Positions 33,660 through 42,629 of a DNA stretch of 64,000 bases are shown in pieces. The notes beneath the pieces are model-generated. The model did not search any database. It saw only the letters and a list, made by a program, of their open reading frames with translations, and was not told the DNA's origin. A program made the translations under genes and the position numbers. This DNA comes from Bacteroidaceae bacterium (GTDB lineage: Bacteria; Bacteroidota; Bacteroidia; Bacteroidales; Bacteroidaceae): contig JAFXVN010000047.1 in NCBI GenBank assembly GCA_017524545.1, forward strand, positions 1-64,000. The letters run 5' to 3'. How positions within the stretch are numbered: position 1 is the stretch's first letter; the number at the start of each line of letters is the position of its first letter.

Positions 33660-36398
33660 TCATGGTTTCAGGAACTTCAGGCTGCGGCTATGGCCTTGCA
33701 CCGTCCATCTAAGCATGTAGATGCCGCGCGGCATTCCAGCCATGCTGATGGGCTGTTCGATGGTACCAGTGTTTATGTGTCGTCCCTGCATGTCATAGAG
33801 ACGGATGACACCCTCACGGTTCTTTGCGTCAGTCGGGATGCGAATCAGCACCTCTTCTGACGCCGGGTTATATGTGATGCGATAGTCCACCTCACTCTCG
33901 AGCATGGCAATCGGATCTTCGTCGGGCAATTCGTCAGCCTCCGCAATGTACCATTGTCGGGTCGTTTTCGAGGCGTTGTCCGCATTGTTGGTCCATGAGA
34001 GAATGGGGTTGCCATTCGATGCCAGTCCGTGCGAGTTGTTCCAAGCCAGCATCGTCTGCTTGTTCTCGATACAGAAGTTACCCGATGTCGGCACGAAGCG
34101 CCAGAGCTGACGGTCGTTGTCCGTATCTATCTCCGTTACCTGCAACTGAGTGCCGGTTAAGTAACTGCCATTCTTTTCTATCGCCATATCCGTGATGGCA
34201 AAGCGGCTATCGGGCGAGACGATACGGTAATAGTCACCCGTTATAGGCTCGATGCGCCATTGCTGGGTTGCCTTTCGACTGACATCGAACTCCCAACCAC
34301 AAACAAGGTTACTGCCGTCGTCGAGAAAGTCCACAGGATTATTCGACCCTACATTATATATATAATACGCGCGCGTGAGGCTAAGGCCAAGTGGATTGAC
34401 TGTTGGTTCCACTATAGGTTGCAAGTCATCAGGGGTTGGAAGCTGCGTTGAGAGATACGTAGCATGGTCCACGAGGAACTGCTTCAGGTAATCCACACCC
34501 TCTTGATAAGTACTAAAGAGCATGAGTTCGTCCCAAGTTCGCTGCGTGATGCTCCACCTCTGGAAGTTAAGTTGCTGACTCTCATCAATGTGCTGCGCCA
34601 CACTATCCACGAATGTAAGAGCATCATGCACCAGCCCATCGGCAAGCGCTTTATGCCATACACGCCCCGAAAGCTGCTTGAACCAGGGGTCAGAGAAGAA
34701 CCGACTGAACCAACTACGACCTATGCCATCGCCGTAAGCACTGTTTATCATCATTCTGTTCGTGAACTCTCCCAGGCGGTTACAATTATTAAAGGCGATG
34801 TCATAGTCCCAACAAGGCCCCCAATAGAACACGGGGTCATCGAGGTCTTTATAGAAATAAATGCTGTAATAGCCGTCAGCATTGGCACAATACTCAACAG
34901 TCAGGAAATACGAGACAAGCGATAGGCTGTCAACAAGCGAACGATAACCCAGCTCCGGGTCTGTATAGTTACTACCAAAAAGTGTTGTCTCAAAGGCATC
35001 GACATAGTTTTTGATATATTGTTTTTGCCTTTCAAAGATAACATCTTCATCTGGAGACTTGATAGAGATGAGCGAGCCAGTAGTACCCGCCCTAAAGTTA
35101 ACGGGGTCGGAACCAGCTGCTCCATCGAGTTGAAGGAGATAGCCACCGGTGATGTCCGCGTCTTCGTCCGTCTCGTCATACTCCTGCTCATAGATTTCAA
35201 CACGTCGCTTGTGGACATCCATGTGGTCGCTTATCTGATAATTGCCCAAGTATTCACCGTTAAGGGCAACGTCCACATGGAGGGCTGAAGGCACAAAGGT
35301 CTGACCGAAACGCTTTGCTATGAAACTTGCAAGAGCGTTTCTCAGCAAAGTTTTATCGACATGGTTCGCCATAAGCGTCCAGTTCTTGGCATTGGCATGA
35401 TGCTTACCGAGGAACTTCTGCTTCTTCTGGAACTTGATGCGGTAAGGCTTCTTCTCCAAGCCCCATGTTGAATTGCCTCGACCACGTATCTTGAGTGAAT
35501 CATAGACGGCGATGCTGTCACCCTCCACACGCCACATCTTGGCATACTGATAGCTGGTCTCGCTGGTGATTGCGCTGCCGTTGTAGGTATTGATAAAGAG
35601 CGAAGGAAGATTGGTGTACTGCACAAAGGAAGGCACACCGCCATCCTTGATGCGCTCGAACTCTGCCGTGAAGGCATCATACGCCTGCTGAAGCTCCTCA
35701 AGCAACTCAATGGTGATACCACTTTCTTTAACCTTGGCAGCATCGTCAATCTTCTTCTTGAAAGTGACAGCATGGGAGCCGAGGTCAACCAAGTAGCTCG
35801 GGCCTATGTTCTCTCCTTCATAAAGCCTTATCTCAGCAAAGTGTCCGTAGATGTAGCCATCAATGGTCTCTTCGATGGTCAGACGCAAGAAGTTGTAGGA
35901 CACGCCGTTCAAGGGAAGAGGAGAGGTCATAAATTCTTGTCCAGAGCTTGCGTTGCCAAGCTGATATTGCCCGATGCGTGTCCAGTCGTTCCCGTCGCTG
36001 CTGCCAAGAAGCCCCATACGTGTGACGTGATTACGCGCAGTCTGACGGCGTAGGACATACAGGCTCAGGTCGCAACTGACAGGCTCCTCCAGGTCTATCT
36101 GAATGTAGTGTGTCTCCAAGACCTGGTTGTGCCAGTCGCTATGCCAGAAGGTCGAGGGGTCGCCATCCAGCAAATACGAGAGATACTGCCCTTCCTTCCA
36201 GTCGCTTGCATTGCTGCTCAGTTGGTCAGCCGTCAGAGGAATCTCGTCTCCCACTCTGTAGCCAACAGCTTCATAGTAAGCCTCCTGAGCCGCAGAAAGC
36301 AGTTGCCAATACTGTTCGGCAAGTGTTTGTGCCTGCATGTTGCCTGAATAAGTCAGCAGGGACAGCAGTAGGAAAAGGGTGGTGCGAAGTTGTTTCAC
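33660..36398 (-). CDS. Multidomain secreted CotH-like protein with T9SS-type tail
   Basis: This 912-residue protein has a signal peptide (about 1-23), an F5/8-type C (discoidin-like) domain at about 55-195 (YLLDGDPSTFWHSDW), and a CotH-like core at about 265-640 (LKIRGRGNSTWGLEKKPYRI, GNYQISDHMDVHKRRVEIYE, FYWGPCWDYDIAF). A ricin-like beta-trefoil module follows at about 680-820 (QQWRIEPITGDYYRIVSP, LWRFVPTSGNFCIENKQ). The tail (VIRLYDMQGRHINTG, GMPRGIYMLRW) resembles a T9SS sorting domain. Two carbohydrate-binding-type modules suggest action at a glycan surface. It follows the YfhO gene by 2 nt. Confidence 0.87.
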   Translation of the reverse strand: MKQLRTTLFLLLSLLTYSGNMQAQTLAEQYWQLLSAAQEAYYEAVGYRVGDEIPLTADQLSSNASDWKEGQYLSYLLDGDPSTFWHSDWHNQVLETHYIQIDLEEPVSCDLSLYVLRRQTARNHVTRMGLLGSSDGNDWTRIGQYQLGNASSGQEFMTSPLPLNGVSYNFLRLTIEETIDGYIYGHFAEIRLYEGENIGPSYLVDLGSHAVTFKKKIDDAAKVKESGITIELLEELQQAYDAFTAEFERIKDGGVPSFVQYTNLPSLFINTYNGSAITSETSYQYAKMWRVEGDSIAVYDSLKIRGRGNSTWGLEKKPYRIKFQKKQKFLGKHHANAKNWTLMANHVDKTLLRNALASFIAKRFGQTFVPSALHVDVALNGEYLGNYQISDHMDVHKRRVEIYEQEYDETDEDADITGGYLLQLDGAAGSDPVNFRAGTTGSLISIKSPDEDVIFERQKQYIKNYVDAFETTLFGSNYTDPELGYRSLVDSLSLVSYFLTVEYCANADGYYSIYFYKDLDDPVFYWGPCWDYDIAFNNCNRLGEFTNRMMINSAYGDGIGRSWFSRFFSDPWFKQLSGRVWHKALADGLVHDALTFVDSVAQHIDESQQLNFQRWSITQRTWDELMLFSTYQEGVDYLKQFLVDHATYLSTQLPTPDDLQPIVEPTVNPLGLSLTRAYYIYNVGSNNPVDFLDDGSNLVCGWEFDVSRKATQQWRIEPITGDYYRIVSPDSRFAITDMAIEKNGSYLTGTQLQVTEIDTDNDRQLWRFVPTSGNFCIENKQTMLAWNNSHGLASNGNPILSWTNNADNASKTTRQWYIAEADELPDEDPIAMLESEVDYRITYNPASEEVLIRIPTDAKNREGVIRLYDMQGRHINTGTIEQPISMAGMPRGIYMLRWTVQGHSRSLKFLKP

Positions 36399-36400
36399 GA

Positions 36401-39025
36401 CTATTCTTTCTGCTTGTTTTGTCTCTTCCTGTAGATGCTGACACCAAGCAATGCGACAAGCATCAGGGCGAGGACTGCCAAGGCACCGTAGGCAATAGCT
36501 TCCGTGATGTGGACGGTCTGCGGGTCGAAGGTCATGATGACTTCGTGTTCGCCTGCGGGAACCTTGATGGCACGCAGCACATAGTTGGCGCGGGCAATGT
36601 CAGTGGGCTGTCCGTCGATGGTACACGTCCAGCCTGGATAGTAGATTTCGCTCAGGACGACGACCCCACCCTTCTGGCTCTTGACCTTGTAGGCAAGGCG
36701 GTTGGCCTCATAGCTGGTAAGCTCGACAGACCCATCCAAACCTTCCCTTAAAGGGAAGGCTTCTTTGCCAAGGACATCTGCGAACTGCTCATCCACGACG
36801 GCAACCCGTCTGAGGTCGGCTGTGTGCAAGGCTGCAATCTCGGCATCGGCATCGGGCACATAGTTTATCTCACCGACAAACCAGCCGTTGCCCTGCGCCC
36901 AAGGATTCTGCACAGGCAGCTTGCGGTTGTCCTTCAGGCCGAGGATGACATACTTCGTGTTGAGCATGTTGAGCACAGGGAAGAGGCTATCGCCATTGCA
37001 AGCGTCAAGGTGTCCGCCACCGTCTATGACAGCTTGGTTGATGCGGCTCATTTCTCCCTGCAAATGCTCCTCGATGAGTTCCTGATAGCGGCGCAGCTTG
37101 GCGGGATGATAGCCGCCGATGCTCTTGTGGTAGAACGAAGTGGTGTTGTCATTGAAGGTGCTGACGCTCAGGTTCAGGACACGATAGTAGGTGTCCGTGT
37201 CCTGACAGATGATGCGGTCGGCATCCGTCTGCGGGAAAGCCTGCTCGTTGGTCTTCGGACGGGTGAACATGCCGTCGTTGAGGTAACGCTTGTTCACGCC
37301 CCACATATCCACGAGGCACAGCAGGATGATGCCTGCCACCATCGGCGTAGCCTTCAGTTTGCCGAAGCGATATGCCAGCAGAAGCACCGTGCCGATAGCC
37401 ACGACGACGAAGCTCCTCAGAGCATCTGCCGTGAACATCGCGCAGCGCATCTCGCTCATGTTGGCCAGTATCTGCCCAGCCATCTCCTGCGGGATGTAGC
37501 CTGCCGAGACGTACTGCTGCATGTACATCTGGTCGGAGGTGGAGATGTAGTTGCCAAAGAAAACATCGGGCATGAGCCAGAAGAGCAGAGCCACACCGCC
37601 GGTCAGCGCAAAACTAATAGTAATATAATGTACGCGCGCGAGGTGGTCTTCCCGTCCGCGCAGGCAGTCGGGGTCTTCTATCACCTTCTTCAAGGCCAGC
37701 ATTGCAAGCAAAGGAATGGTGAACTCGGCAATGACAAGGATGCTGGCCACGGTGCGGAACTTGTCGTACATCGGCACATAATCGAGGAAGAAGTCGGTGA
37801 AGCCCATGAAGTTCTTGCCCCATGAGAGCAGGATGCTCAGGGCGGTTACCGCAATGAGACACCACTTCATCGGCCCCTTCACGATGAAGAAGCCGAGCCA
37901 GAAGAGCATCAGCACGAAGGCTCCGACATAGACAGGGCCGCTCGTTCCGGGCTGTTCGCCCCAGTACTGCGTGAAGGCGCGATAGACAGGAATGAAGTCC
38001 TGCTTGGCATGTTTCATGGCTGTCTTATTGTCTGCCAGAAGCTGACTTGCGCCGCCCTTGGTGTTCGGCACGAGCAATGTCCACGTTTCTCCAATGCCAT
38101 ACGACCACATCGTGATGTAGCTGCGTTCCAGTCCGCTGGAGGTCTGGTCGGCAGGGTCTTTCGTCTTTTGCGTCAGCTCGCTCTTGCCGCGCATACTCTC
38201 CTTGCTGTACTCCCAGGTGTGATAGAGGTTGCTCAGGTTGATGCAGACGCCGAGGATGCCGCCGATGGCAAAGCAACAGGTTGCCTTCAGCCACCCCGCG
38301 AACGTCTTCTGACGGATGGCCTCGATGAGGAAAGCAAGCGCCATCAGCCCGATGACGAAGAGGAAGTAATAGGTCATCTGTACATGGTTGCTGAGCACCT
38401 GCATCGCCGTGAAGAAGCCTGTCACGACGATGCCCAGCAGGTACCGCCCCCTGTAGCACAACACCATGCCGCCGATAGTGGGCGGGATGAAGCTCAGAGT
38501 CAGGAGCTTCCAGATATGGCCGGCCTGGATGATGATGAAATAGTAGCTGCTGAACGCCCATAGCACAGCGCCGAGGGCTGCCATCCAGACGCGGAAGTCG
38601 AAGGCGCGGAGCATGATATAGAAGCCCAGAAGCATCATAAAGACATAGGCCGCGTATGCCGAAAGTCCCGGCAGACCGAGCTGATAGACGCGCTCCAGCG
38701 AGCTCAATGTGTCGGTGCTGGAGTAGCTGGGACTCATCTGATAGGTAGGCATACCGCAGAATAGCGTGTTAGTCCAGCGCGTACGCTCGCCGTCATGAGT
38801 GGCCTTGTACTGCTCCATCTCCACACCGTTGCCCACACCGCCAGTGTGGTCATGCCCGGTCAGAACAAGCCCGTCGCGGATAGGCACAAGGAAATACGCA
38901 ACGCTGACAGCCACGAAGAACAGCACCGCCAGCACATCGGGAAAGAAATAGCCCCCTCTTAACCTCCCCCAAAGGGTGGAGGAACTGGGAGCGACTGTAG
39001 AGGATTGACTTTGATTACTCATCAC
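36401..39025 (-). CDS. YfhO-family multispanning membrane protein
   Basis: This 874-residue inner-membrane protein has many hydrophobic helices in the first 600 residues and one near the C-terminus (YGALAVLALMLVALLGVSIY). A large extracytoplasmic domain lies between about 600 and 830 and ends with the YfhO-like LSEIYYPGWTCTIDG and GEHEVIMTFDPQ. Related proteins help glycosylate cell-wall polymers, so a GT-C-type transfer of sugar is possible. Two GC-rich palindromic repeats are in frame: one near the N-terminus (about residues 13-25, STLWGRLRGG; 38951-38985) and one near residue 758 (FPLREGL; 36741-36759). It probably shares a transcript with the CotH gene. Confidence 0.85.
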   Translation of the reverse strand: MMSNQSQSSTVAPSSSTLWGRLRGGYFFPDVLAVLFFVAVSVAYFLVPIRDGLVLTGHDHTGGVGNGVEMEQYKATHDGERTRWTNTLFCGMPTYQMSPSYSSTDTLSSLERVYQLGLPGLSAYAAYVFMMLLGFYIMLRAFDFRVWMAALGAVLWAFSSYYFIIIQAGHIWKLLTLSFIPPTIGGMVLCYRGRYLLGIVVTGFFTAMQVLSNHVQMTYYFLFVIGLMALAFLIEAIRQKTFAGWLKATCCFAIGGILGVCINLSNLYHTWEYSKESMRGKSELTQKTKDPADQTSSGLERSYITMWSYGIGETWTLLVPNTKGGASQLLADNKTAMKHAKQDFIPVYRAFTQYWGEQPGTSGPVYVGAFVLMLFWLGFFIVKGPMKWCLIAVTALSILLSWGKNFMGFTDFFLDYVPMYDKFRTVASILVIAEFTIPLLAMLALKKVIEDPDCLRGREDHLARVHYITISFALTGGVALLFWLMPDVFFGNYISTSDQMYMQQYVSAGYIPQEMAGQILANMSEMRCAMFTADALRSFVVVAIGTVLLLAYRFGKLKATPMVAGIILLCLVDMWGVNKRYLNDGMFTRPKTNEQAFPQTDADRIICQDTDTYYRVLNLSVSTFNDNTTSFYHKSIGGYHPAKLRRYQELIEEHLQGEMSRINQAVIDGGGHLDACNGDSLFPVLNMLNTKYVILGLKDNRKLPVQNPWAQGNGWFVGEINYVPDADAEIAALHTADLRRVAVVDEQFADVLGKEAFPLREGLDGSVELTSYEANRLAYKVKSQKGGVVVLSEIYYPGWTCTIDGQPTDIARANYVLRAIKVPAGEHEVIMTFDPQTVHITEAIAYGALAVLALMLVALLGVSIYRKRQNKQKE

Positions 39026-39063
39026 TTACCAATCAAATAAATCAACGGTTTATAAAAAGAAAA

Positions 39064-39097
39064 GCGAGGAGCACAACATAAGATGTACACTCCTCGC
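39064..39097 (-). terminator. Terminator of rpsO
   Basis: GCGAGGAG pairs with CTCCTCGC on the minus strand and is followed by TTTTCTTTTT. A GC-rich palindromic element at about 39132-39168 lies between it and the rpsO stop. Confidence 0.75.
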
Positions 39098-39176
39098 TTC
39101 TTTGGATTTCACTTTAAGTAAAGTTTCCACCCATTCTCCTCCCCCTTTGGGGGAGGTTGGGAGGAGGCCTCTCGTA

Positions 39177-39446
39177 TTACTTACGCAGGCCGAGAGCTTT
39201 GACAATTGCACGGTAGCGGTTGATGTCGCGGCTCTTCAGGTAGTTGAGCAGGGCGCGACGCTTACCTACGAGACCCGTCAGGGCACGCTCGGTGCTGTGG
39301 TCTTTGCGGTTCTCCTTCATGTGCTCGGTCAAGTGCTTGATGCGGTAGCTGAAGAGGGCGATTTGGCTCTCTGCACTGCCAGTGTCGGCTTTTCCCTGAC
39401 CATACTGTTCAAAAATCTCTTCTTTCTTAGCTGAATCTAAGTACAT
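39177..39446 (-). CDS. rpsO: 30S ribosomal protein S15
   Basis: This 89-residue rRNA-binding protein of the small subunit has the family core TGSAESQIALFSYRIKHLTEHMKENRKDHSTERAL (shown in part) and the C-terminal LLNYLKSRDINRYRAIVKALGLR. The length is normal. Its promoter carries TTTTCAC words before TGTCGTACCTTTGCAC (minus strand, -7 at 39529 to 39521). It is monocistronic, with a terminator downstream. Confidence 0.97.
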   Translation of the reverse strand: MYLDSAKKEEIFEQYGQGKADTGSAESQIALFSYRIKHLTEHMKENRKDHSTERALTGLVGKRRALLNYLKSRDINRYRAIVKALGLRK

Positions 39447-39520
39447 AATTGGTGTTTGTTATGTGTTGAACTTGTTTGTCGAACAGCACCTCTCGTCGGC
39501 ACTGTTTCGCAAATGCGGGT

Positions 39521-39562
39521 GCAAAGGTACGACAAAAAGTGAAAAGTGAAAAATTATCTGCT
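39521..39562 (-). promoter_or_regulatory. rpsO promoter with TTTTCAC words
   Basis: TACCTTTGC lies at 39529 to 39521 on the minus strand, preceded by two TTTTCAC words and TTTTTGTCG. This is the third copy of the cassette seen before 4453 and 7529. Confidence 0.6.
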
Positions 39563-39761
39563 TTGCCGCTGTTTTTTATATTTTAGGCTGAAGTTTATGG
39601 TCTTAATGTTCGCCTTTCTGATTTCTGTGCTTTCTGTGTGAGAAGACATTGAATAAGATAATTTTGTGTGGTTATTTAACGACTTTATATCCCCCAGACT
39701 TAATCTTTAGCCCGACAAAGTGCCATATTTATCTTCTTGGGGCAAAAAAATCAAAGAAATG

Positions 39762-39793
39762 TTTGTGCGTATGGAATAATTTCATAACTTTGC
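39762..39793 (+). promoter_or_regulatory. Promoter of the 6S-like RNA
   Basis: TTTG at 39762-39765, a 19-base spacer and TAACTTTGC at 39785-39793 match the Bacteroidetes promoter consensus. Confidence 0.7.
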
Positions 39794-39798
39794 CCATG

Positions 39799-40050
39799 AT
39801 ATCGGGGGAGAAATCCCGATTCGCAGATGCATTAGCTTATTATTTCGCACTTACCGAAAAGACCTCGGAAATCTCTTCTGGAATAGTTCGATTTAAGAAG
39901 CAGAGGGAAAGGCCAAGGAAAGCTCTTCCTGCTAACAATATAATGCTATGCAACACGCTTTGGCGTGGAGCATTCTTATATGTTAGCAGGGGTTCCAATT
40001 CCGAGGTCTGCCCCTTAGGTAAGTGCATAAGAGTGGCCACGCCATTTTTG
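39799..40050 (+). ncRNA. Rod-shaped structured RNA, 6S-like
   Basis: After a consensus promoter there is a 5' hairpin (ATCGGG/CCCGAT). A long rod follows: GCACTTACC (39847) with GGTAAGTGC (40018), GACCTCGGAA (39861) with TTCCGAGGTC (39999), a large asymmetric central bulge of about 57 versus 8 bases, and an apical stem CCTGCTAACA (39928) with TGTTAGCAGG (39981). It ends at a TGGC/GCCA-TTTTT terminator near 40050. A closing stem, central bulge and terminal hairpin of about 180-200 bases is the architecture of 6S RNA, which binds RNA polymerase. An ORF across it is dismissed as a shadow. Other structured RNA classes remain possible. Confidence 0.55.
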
Positions 40051-40106
40051 TGTCTTTTCCTTGCCGCTGTTTAGACACTATTAACAACTAAAATGATAAG
40101 CGAACT

Positions 40107-40523
40107 ATGAAAAAAGTATTCTTTCTTATTTTCATAACATGTGCACTTCATACGAATGCACAGTATCAGCAACTCAACATTATACAGAGTACCTATGTGA
40201 CCGTCAATTCACATGACGGAATTCTTGTTCAAGGTACAACCCTTAACAAGGACAAATCTATCACTGTAACATTCAAGAATGGAAATGAAAGCAACTACAA
40301 CACAAGTGGTGAAGTCATAACCTATTCTTTCGATTGGTATTTCTCCTACAAGGGCAAGCGTATCAGTGATTACTACACAGATGCTGCCCGCTGCGGAAAG
40401 ACAGTATCGCATACTGCTCATTTTTGGCCAGGTGAAGTGCCTGCAGGTTATGAGAAATATATCACTGTGCAACTTGGACGAGAGCAAAAGCCCATAAAGA
40501 AAGACCGCCGAGATGATGACTAA
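40107..40523 (+). CDS. Small secreted protein, function unknown
   Basis: This 138-residue protein has a signal peptide (MKKVFFLIFITCALHTNAQ). The mature part looks beta-rich (QLNIIQSTYVTVNSHDGILVQGTTL, shown in part; ITYSFDWYFSYKGKR) and ends in a basic/acidic tail. The two cysteine-containing segments hold only one cysteine after the signal (Cys near 95). No family was recognised. It is AT-richer than the housekeeping genes. The next gene, 67 bases on, also encodes a small secreted beta-rich protein, so the two may work together. Confidence 0.72.
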   Translation: MKKVFFLIFITCALHTNAQYQQLNIIQSTYVTVNSHDGILVQGTTLNKDKSITVTFKNGNESNYNTSGEVITYSFDWYFSYKGKRISDYYTDAARCGKTVSHTAHFWPGEVPAGYEKYITVQLGREQKPIKKDRRDDD

Positions 40524-40589
40524 ATCATTTCAATTCAAATAACAAACCTTTAAGAAGTTGCGCACGACACGAATCCAGTGTATAAGAAA

Positions 40590-40985
40590 ATGAAAAAAAC
40601 AATAATGATGTTATGCATGTTTATGAGTCTGTTTACAACCAGTGTATTTGCACAAGAAAAGGTTCGAGGAATAGAAACAAGACTCGTCAAAACAGAAGAG
40701 ATAGTTGACAATAATATGTATCTTTATGCCGTAGAGTTTACTAACCGTAATAGCATTCCTGTTTCAATAACTATGGAATTATGGAGAAAGGGAAGCTGGA
40801 GTTCTTATTATGAACGGTATGGTGAAGATAAAATAGAACTAACAAAAGATGTCGTTTTAAAACCTGGTGAAAGTTATACTTGGAAAATAAGAAAAAAGAA
40901 AGGAGATGATGGTACTTTATATAGTGGAATGAGTATGTCATATACAGAGTATTATTATAAATATGAGGCATATAAACTGCAATAA
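40590..40985 (+). CDS. Small secreted protein, function unknown
   Basis: This protein of about 131 residues has a signal peptide (MKKTIMMLCMFMSLFTTSVFAQ). The mature part resembles an immunoglobulin-like beta sandwich (YLYAVEFTNRNSIPVSITME, VVLKPGESYTWKIRKKKG) and ends Tyr-rich (YTEYYYKYEAYKLQ). ATG at 40590 fits the signal peptide better than the upstream GTG at 40578. No family was recognised. Low GC suggests accessory DNA. Confidence 0.7.
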   Translation: MKKTIMMLCMFMSLFTTSVFAQEKVRGIETRLVKTEEIVDNNMYLYAVEFTNRNSIPVSITMELWRKGSWSSYYERYGEDKIELTKDVVLKPGESYTWKIRKKKGDDGTLYSGMSMSYTEYYYKYEAYKLQ

Positions 40986-41134
40986 TATGAAAAACACAAC
41001 TTTTGCCCAAATTTATTCAAATGGGGAGCGCTAACTCGTATAATCAATACAGTATAAAACAGCTGTTCGTTTACTTATAATATATTACCAACTTAAACCG
41101 ATGGGACGATGGGATATAACTGTCACTTAAAATT

Positions 41135-41290
41135 ATGGGAGTAAGTCAAATTATTAAAACCGATGACTCTGTTACAGTAATTACCGACGAAGGTCACAGT
41201 GTTACAAGAGAACAACATGATTACTGGTCGGATAGTACAAATAACGAAGAGGTCGACAAAGCCATAGAAGAAGCTTTGGCAAAAGACTAA
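41135..41290 (+). CDS. Small acidic protein, 51 aa, function unknown
   Basis: The ORF begins MGVSQIIKTDDSVTVITDEG and ends VDKAIEEALAKD. The first half looks like a beta-hairpin and the end like an acidic helix. The support for a real gene is a strong intrinsic terminator 34 bases after the stop and a well-balanced amino-acid composition. No consensus promoter was identified upstream, although AT-rich sequence is present. It has no recognised family and no signal peptide, and could be a small regulator or phage-type accessory protein. Confidence 0.55.
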   Translation: MGVSQIIKTDDSVTVITDEGHSVTREQHDYWSDSTNNEEVDKAIEEALAKD

Positions 41291-41323
41291 CTACGGTTTT
41301 AATCTGTGTGTTCAAAGCACTCA

Positions 41324-41377
41324 AAAACCTTACACGAGGATTTTAGCAAGTCCTCGTGTGGTTTTTTGGCTTATCAC
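41324..41377 (+). terminator. Terminator after the 51-aa gene
   Basis: ACACGAGGA pairs with TCCTCGTGT, extended by AAACC/GGTTT flanks, around a 10-base loop, and is followed by TTTTTT. This is a strong intrinsic terminator. Confidence 0.82.
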
Positions 41378-41495
41378 AAATGGCTGAGGAAGAATACTAT
41401 AAATACTACAGCTTTCCGCTAAACATTGATTGTATATCGTGGACAGTAATTTGATGTAAGGATGAAGTATTTGTAAGCGAAAATAAATTGAAAAC

Positions 41496-41654
41496 ACTCA
41501 TCACTCGTCACCTTGATTGTTACTGCCATGATTATCAAAGAATTACCATGATGATGAGTGGGTGACGAGTGATGATGAGTGAAAAACTACTCATCACCCT
41601 TGTTAGTTGCTAGAAGCCAGATTGTTAAGACCTGTCGGTGACGAGTGACGAGTA
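41496..41654. repeat. Iterated-word palindromic unit A (GTGACGAGTGATGAGT)
   Basis: Inverted copies of the word (ACTCATCACTCGTCACC) are followed by about 45 bases of spacer, direct copies (GTGACGAGTGATGATGAGT), a single inverted copy, a spacer with CCAGATTGTTAAGA, and direct copies again. Several alternative hairpins are possible. The layout is shared with unit B, but the word differs. The 41380-42077 stretch has no gene. Confidence 0.75.
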
Positions 41655-41675
41655 AAATGCATTTTAAAATTAAAA

Positions 41676-41830
41676 ACACTCTACACTCTACACCTGTGCT
41701 CGCAATATATTGGTATTCAGTGGAATATATGGGTGTAGAGTGAGTGTAGAGTGGTGAAGAGTCTCTACACTCTGCTACACGTTGGAAATCAGATTATTAG
41801 AAGCGTTAGTGTAGAGTGTAGAGTGTTTTT
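41676..41830. repeat. Iterated-word palindromic unit B (GTGTAGAGTGTAGAGT)
   Basis: This has the same order as unit A: inverted words (ACACTCTACACTCTACACC), a spacer, direct words, one inverted word, a spacer with TCAGATTATTAGAA (resembling the CCAGATTGTTAAGA of unit A), and direct words. The stems pair fully, but the word has been replaced throughout. Confidence 0.75.
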
Positions 41831-41910
41831 GAGTTCGGACGCGAGTTGATGCAGGAAAGGGAACGATTGCAACCCTGGGAGTTATGTCAAACGCTCCATG
41901 CCTCGTCAGC

Positions 41911-41966
41911 CAACTAAGCACGTTAAGTTGCCCGACTAGGTACGTCTAATCGCCTAATCGGGCAAC
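41911..41966. repeat. CTAAGCACG-word element with 9-bp hairpin
   Basis: AACTAAGCACGTTAAG is followed by a GTTGCCCGA/TCGGGCAAC hairpin containing ACGTCTAATCG. The same words (AACTAA.CACGTCTAATTG) make up the element at 54254-54340. Confidence 0.65.
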
Positions 41967-42077
41967 TATCCGTTTCCTTAGACAGCCGTTAATGTTCTTT
42001 CAAGGGTGGCCACATAAAATAACTTCAACAATAGACACTTAAACATATTTAGCGGACACCAATAAAGGTGAATGAAA

Positions 42078-42629
42078 TTAAGTTGATTTCGCCCCTGACG
42101 TAGTAGGCAGGATTTCGCGGAGCGGAATCATGACGAAGTCGCGCTCGTACATGTGCGGATGCGGCAGGGTGAGCGTGGCGGTGGAGAGCTTTAAGTCACC
42201 ATACATCAGCAGGTCGATATCGATGGGGCGGTCGTGATAGATGCCATTCTTCGACTTCGTGGTGCGGCCCAGCTCACGCTCTATCTGCTGGGTTTCGTTG
42301 AGGCATCGCTCTGGCGAAAGTGTCGTCAACACCATCACAGCAGCATTGAGGAAAGGATGTTCGCTCTCGAAGCCCCAAGGTTCGGTCTCTATGAAGGACG
42401 AAACGCGCTGCACCGTGCCAATGCGCTCATCAATCAGCGCAATAGCACGGTGCAGCAGTTCTTTCCTGTCACCAAGATTGCTTCCCAACGACAAAAAGAG
42501 AGAAGCCCCCTCCCCGCTCCCCCTTTGGGGGAGTGCCTCTTTGCTGCCGAACCTTCTTAAAACAGAGGGATTGTGGCACTCCCCCAAAGGGGGAGCGGGG
42601 AGGGGGCTTTGTGTTGCCTTTTTAGTCAT
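42078..42629 (-). CDS. folK: 6-hydroxymethyl-dihydropterin pyrophosphokinase with repeat-derived N-terminus
   Basis: This folate-pathway enzyme transfers pyrophosphate from ATP to 6-hydroxymethyl-dihydropterin. The core begins [11 protein letters not shown] (residue about 46) and includes [32 protein letters not shown] and [12 protein letters not shown]. The first 43 or so residues are encoded by two perfectly inverted 34-bp GC-rich elements (42504-42537 and 42575-42608) placed between the start codon and the core; no other ATG lies close to the core. The start overlaps the queA stop by 8 nt. Either the extension is made, or a non-AUG start inside it is used. Confidence 0.9.
   Translation of the reverse strand: MTKKATQSPLPAPPLGECHNPSVLRRFGSKEALPQRGSGEGASLFLSLGSNLGDRKELLHRAIALIDERIGTVQRVSSFIETEPWGFESEHPFLNAAVMVLTTLSPERCLNETQQIERELGRTTKSKNGIYHDRPIDIDLLMYGDLKLSTATLTLPHPHMYERDFVMIPLREILPTTSGAKST

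Noticed and set aside
39649..40074. Plus-strand ORF of 141 codons
   Set aside because: It coincides with the rod-shaped RNA, includes its promoter and terminator, and its translation has no protein-like features.
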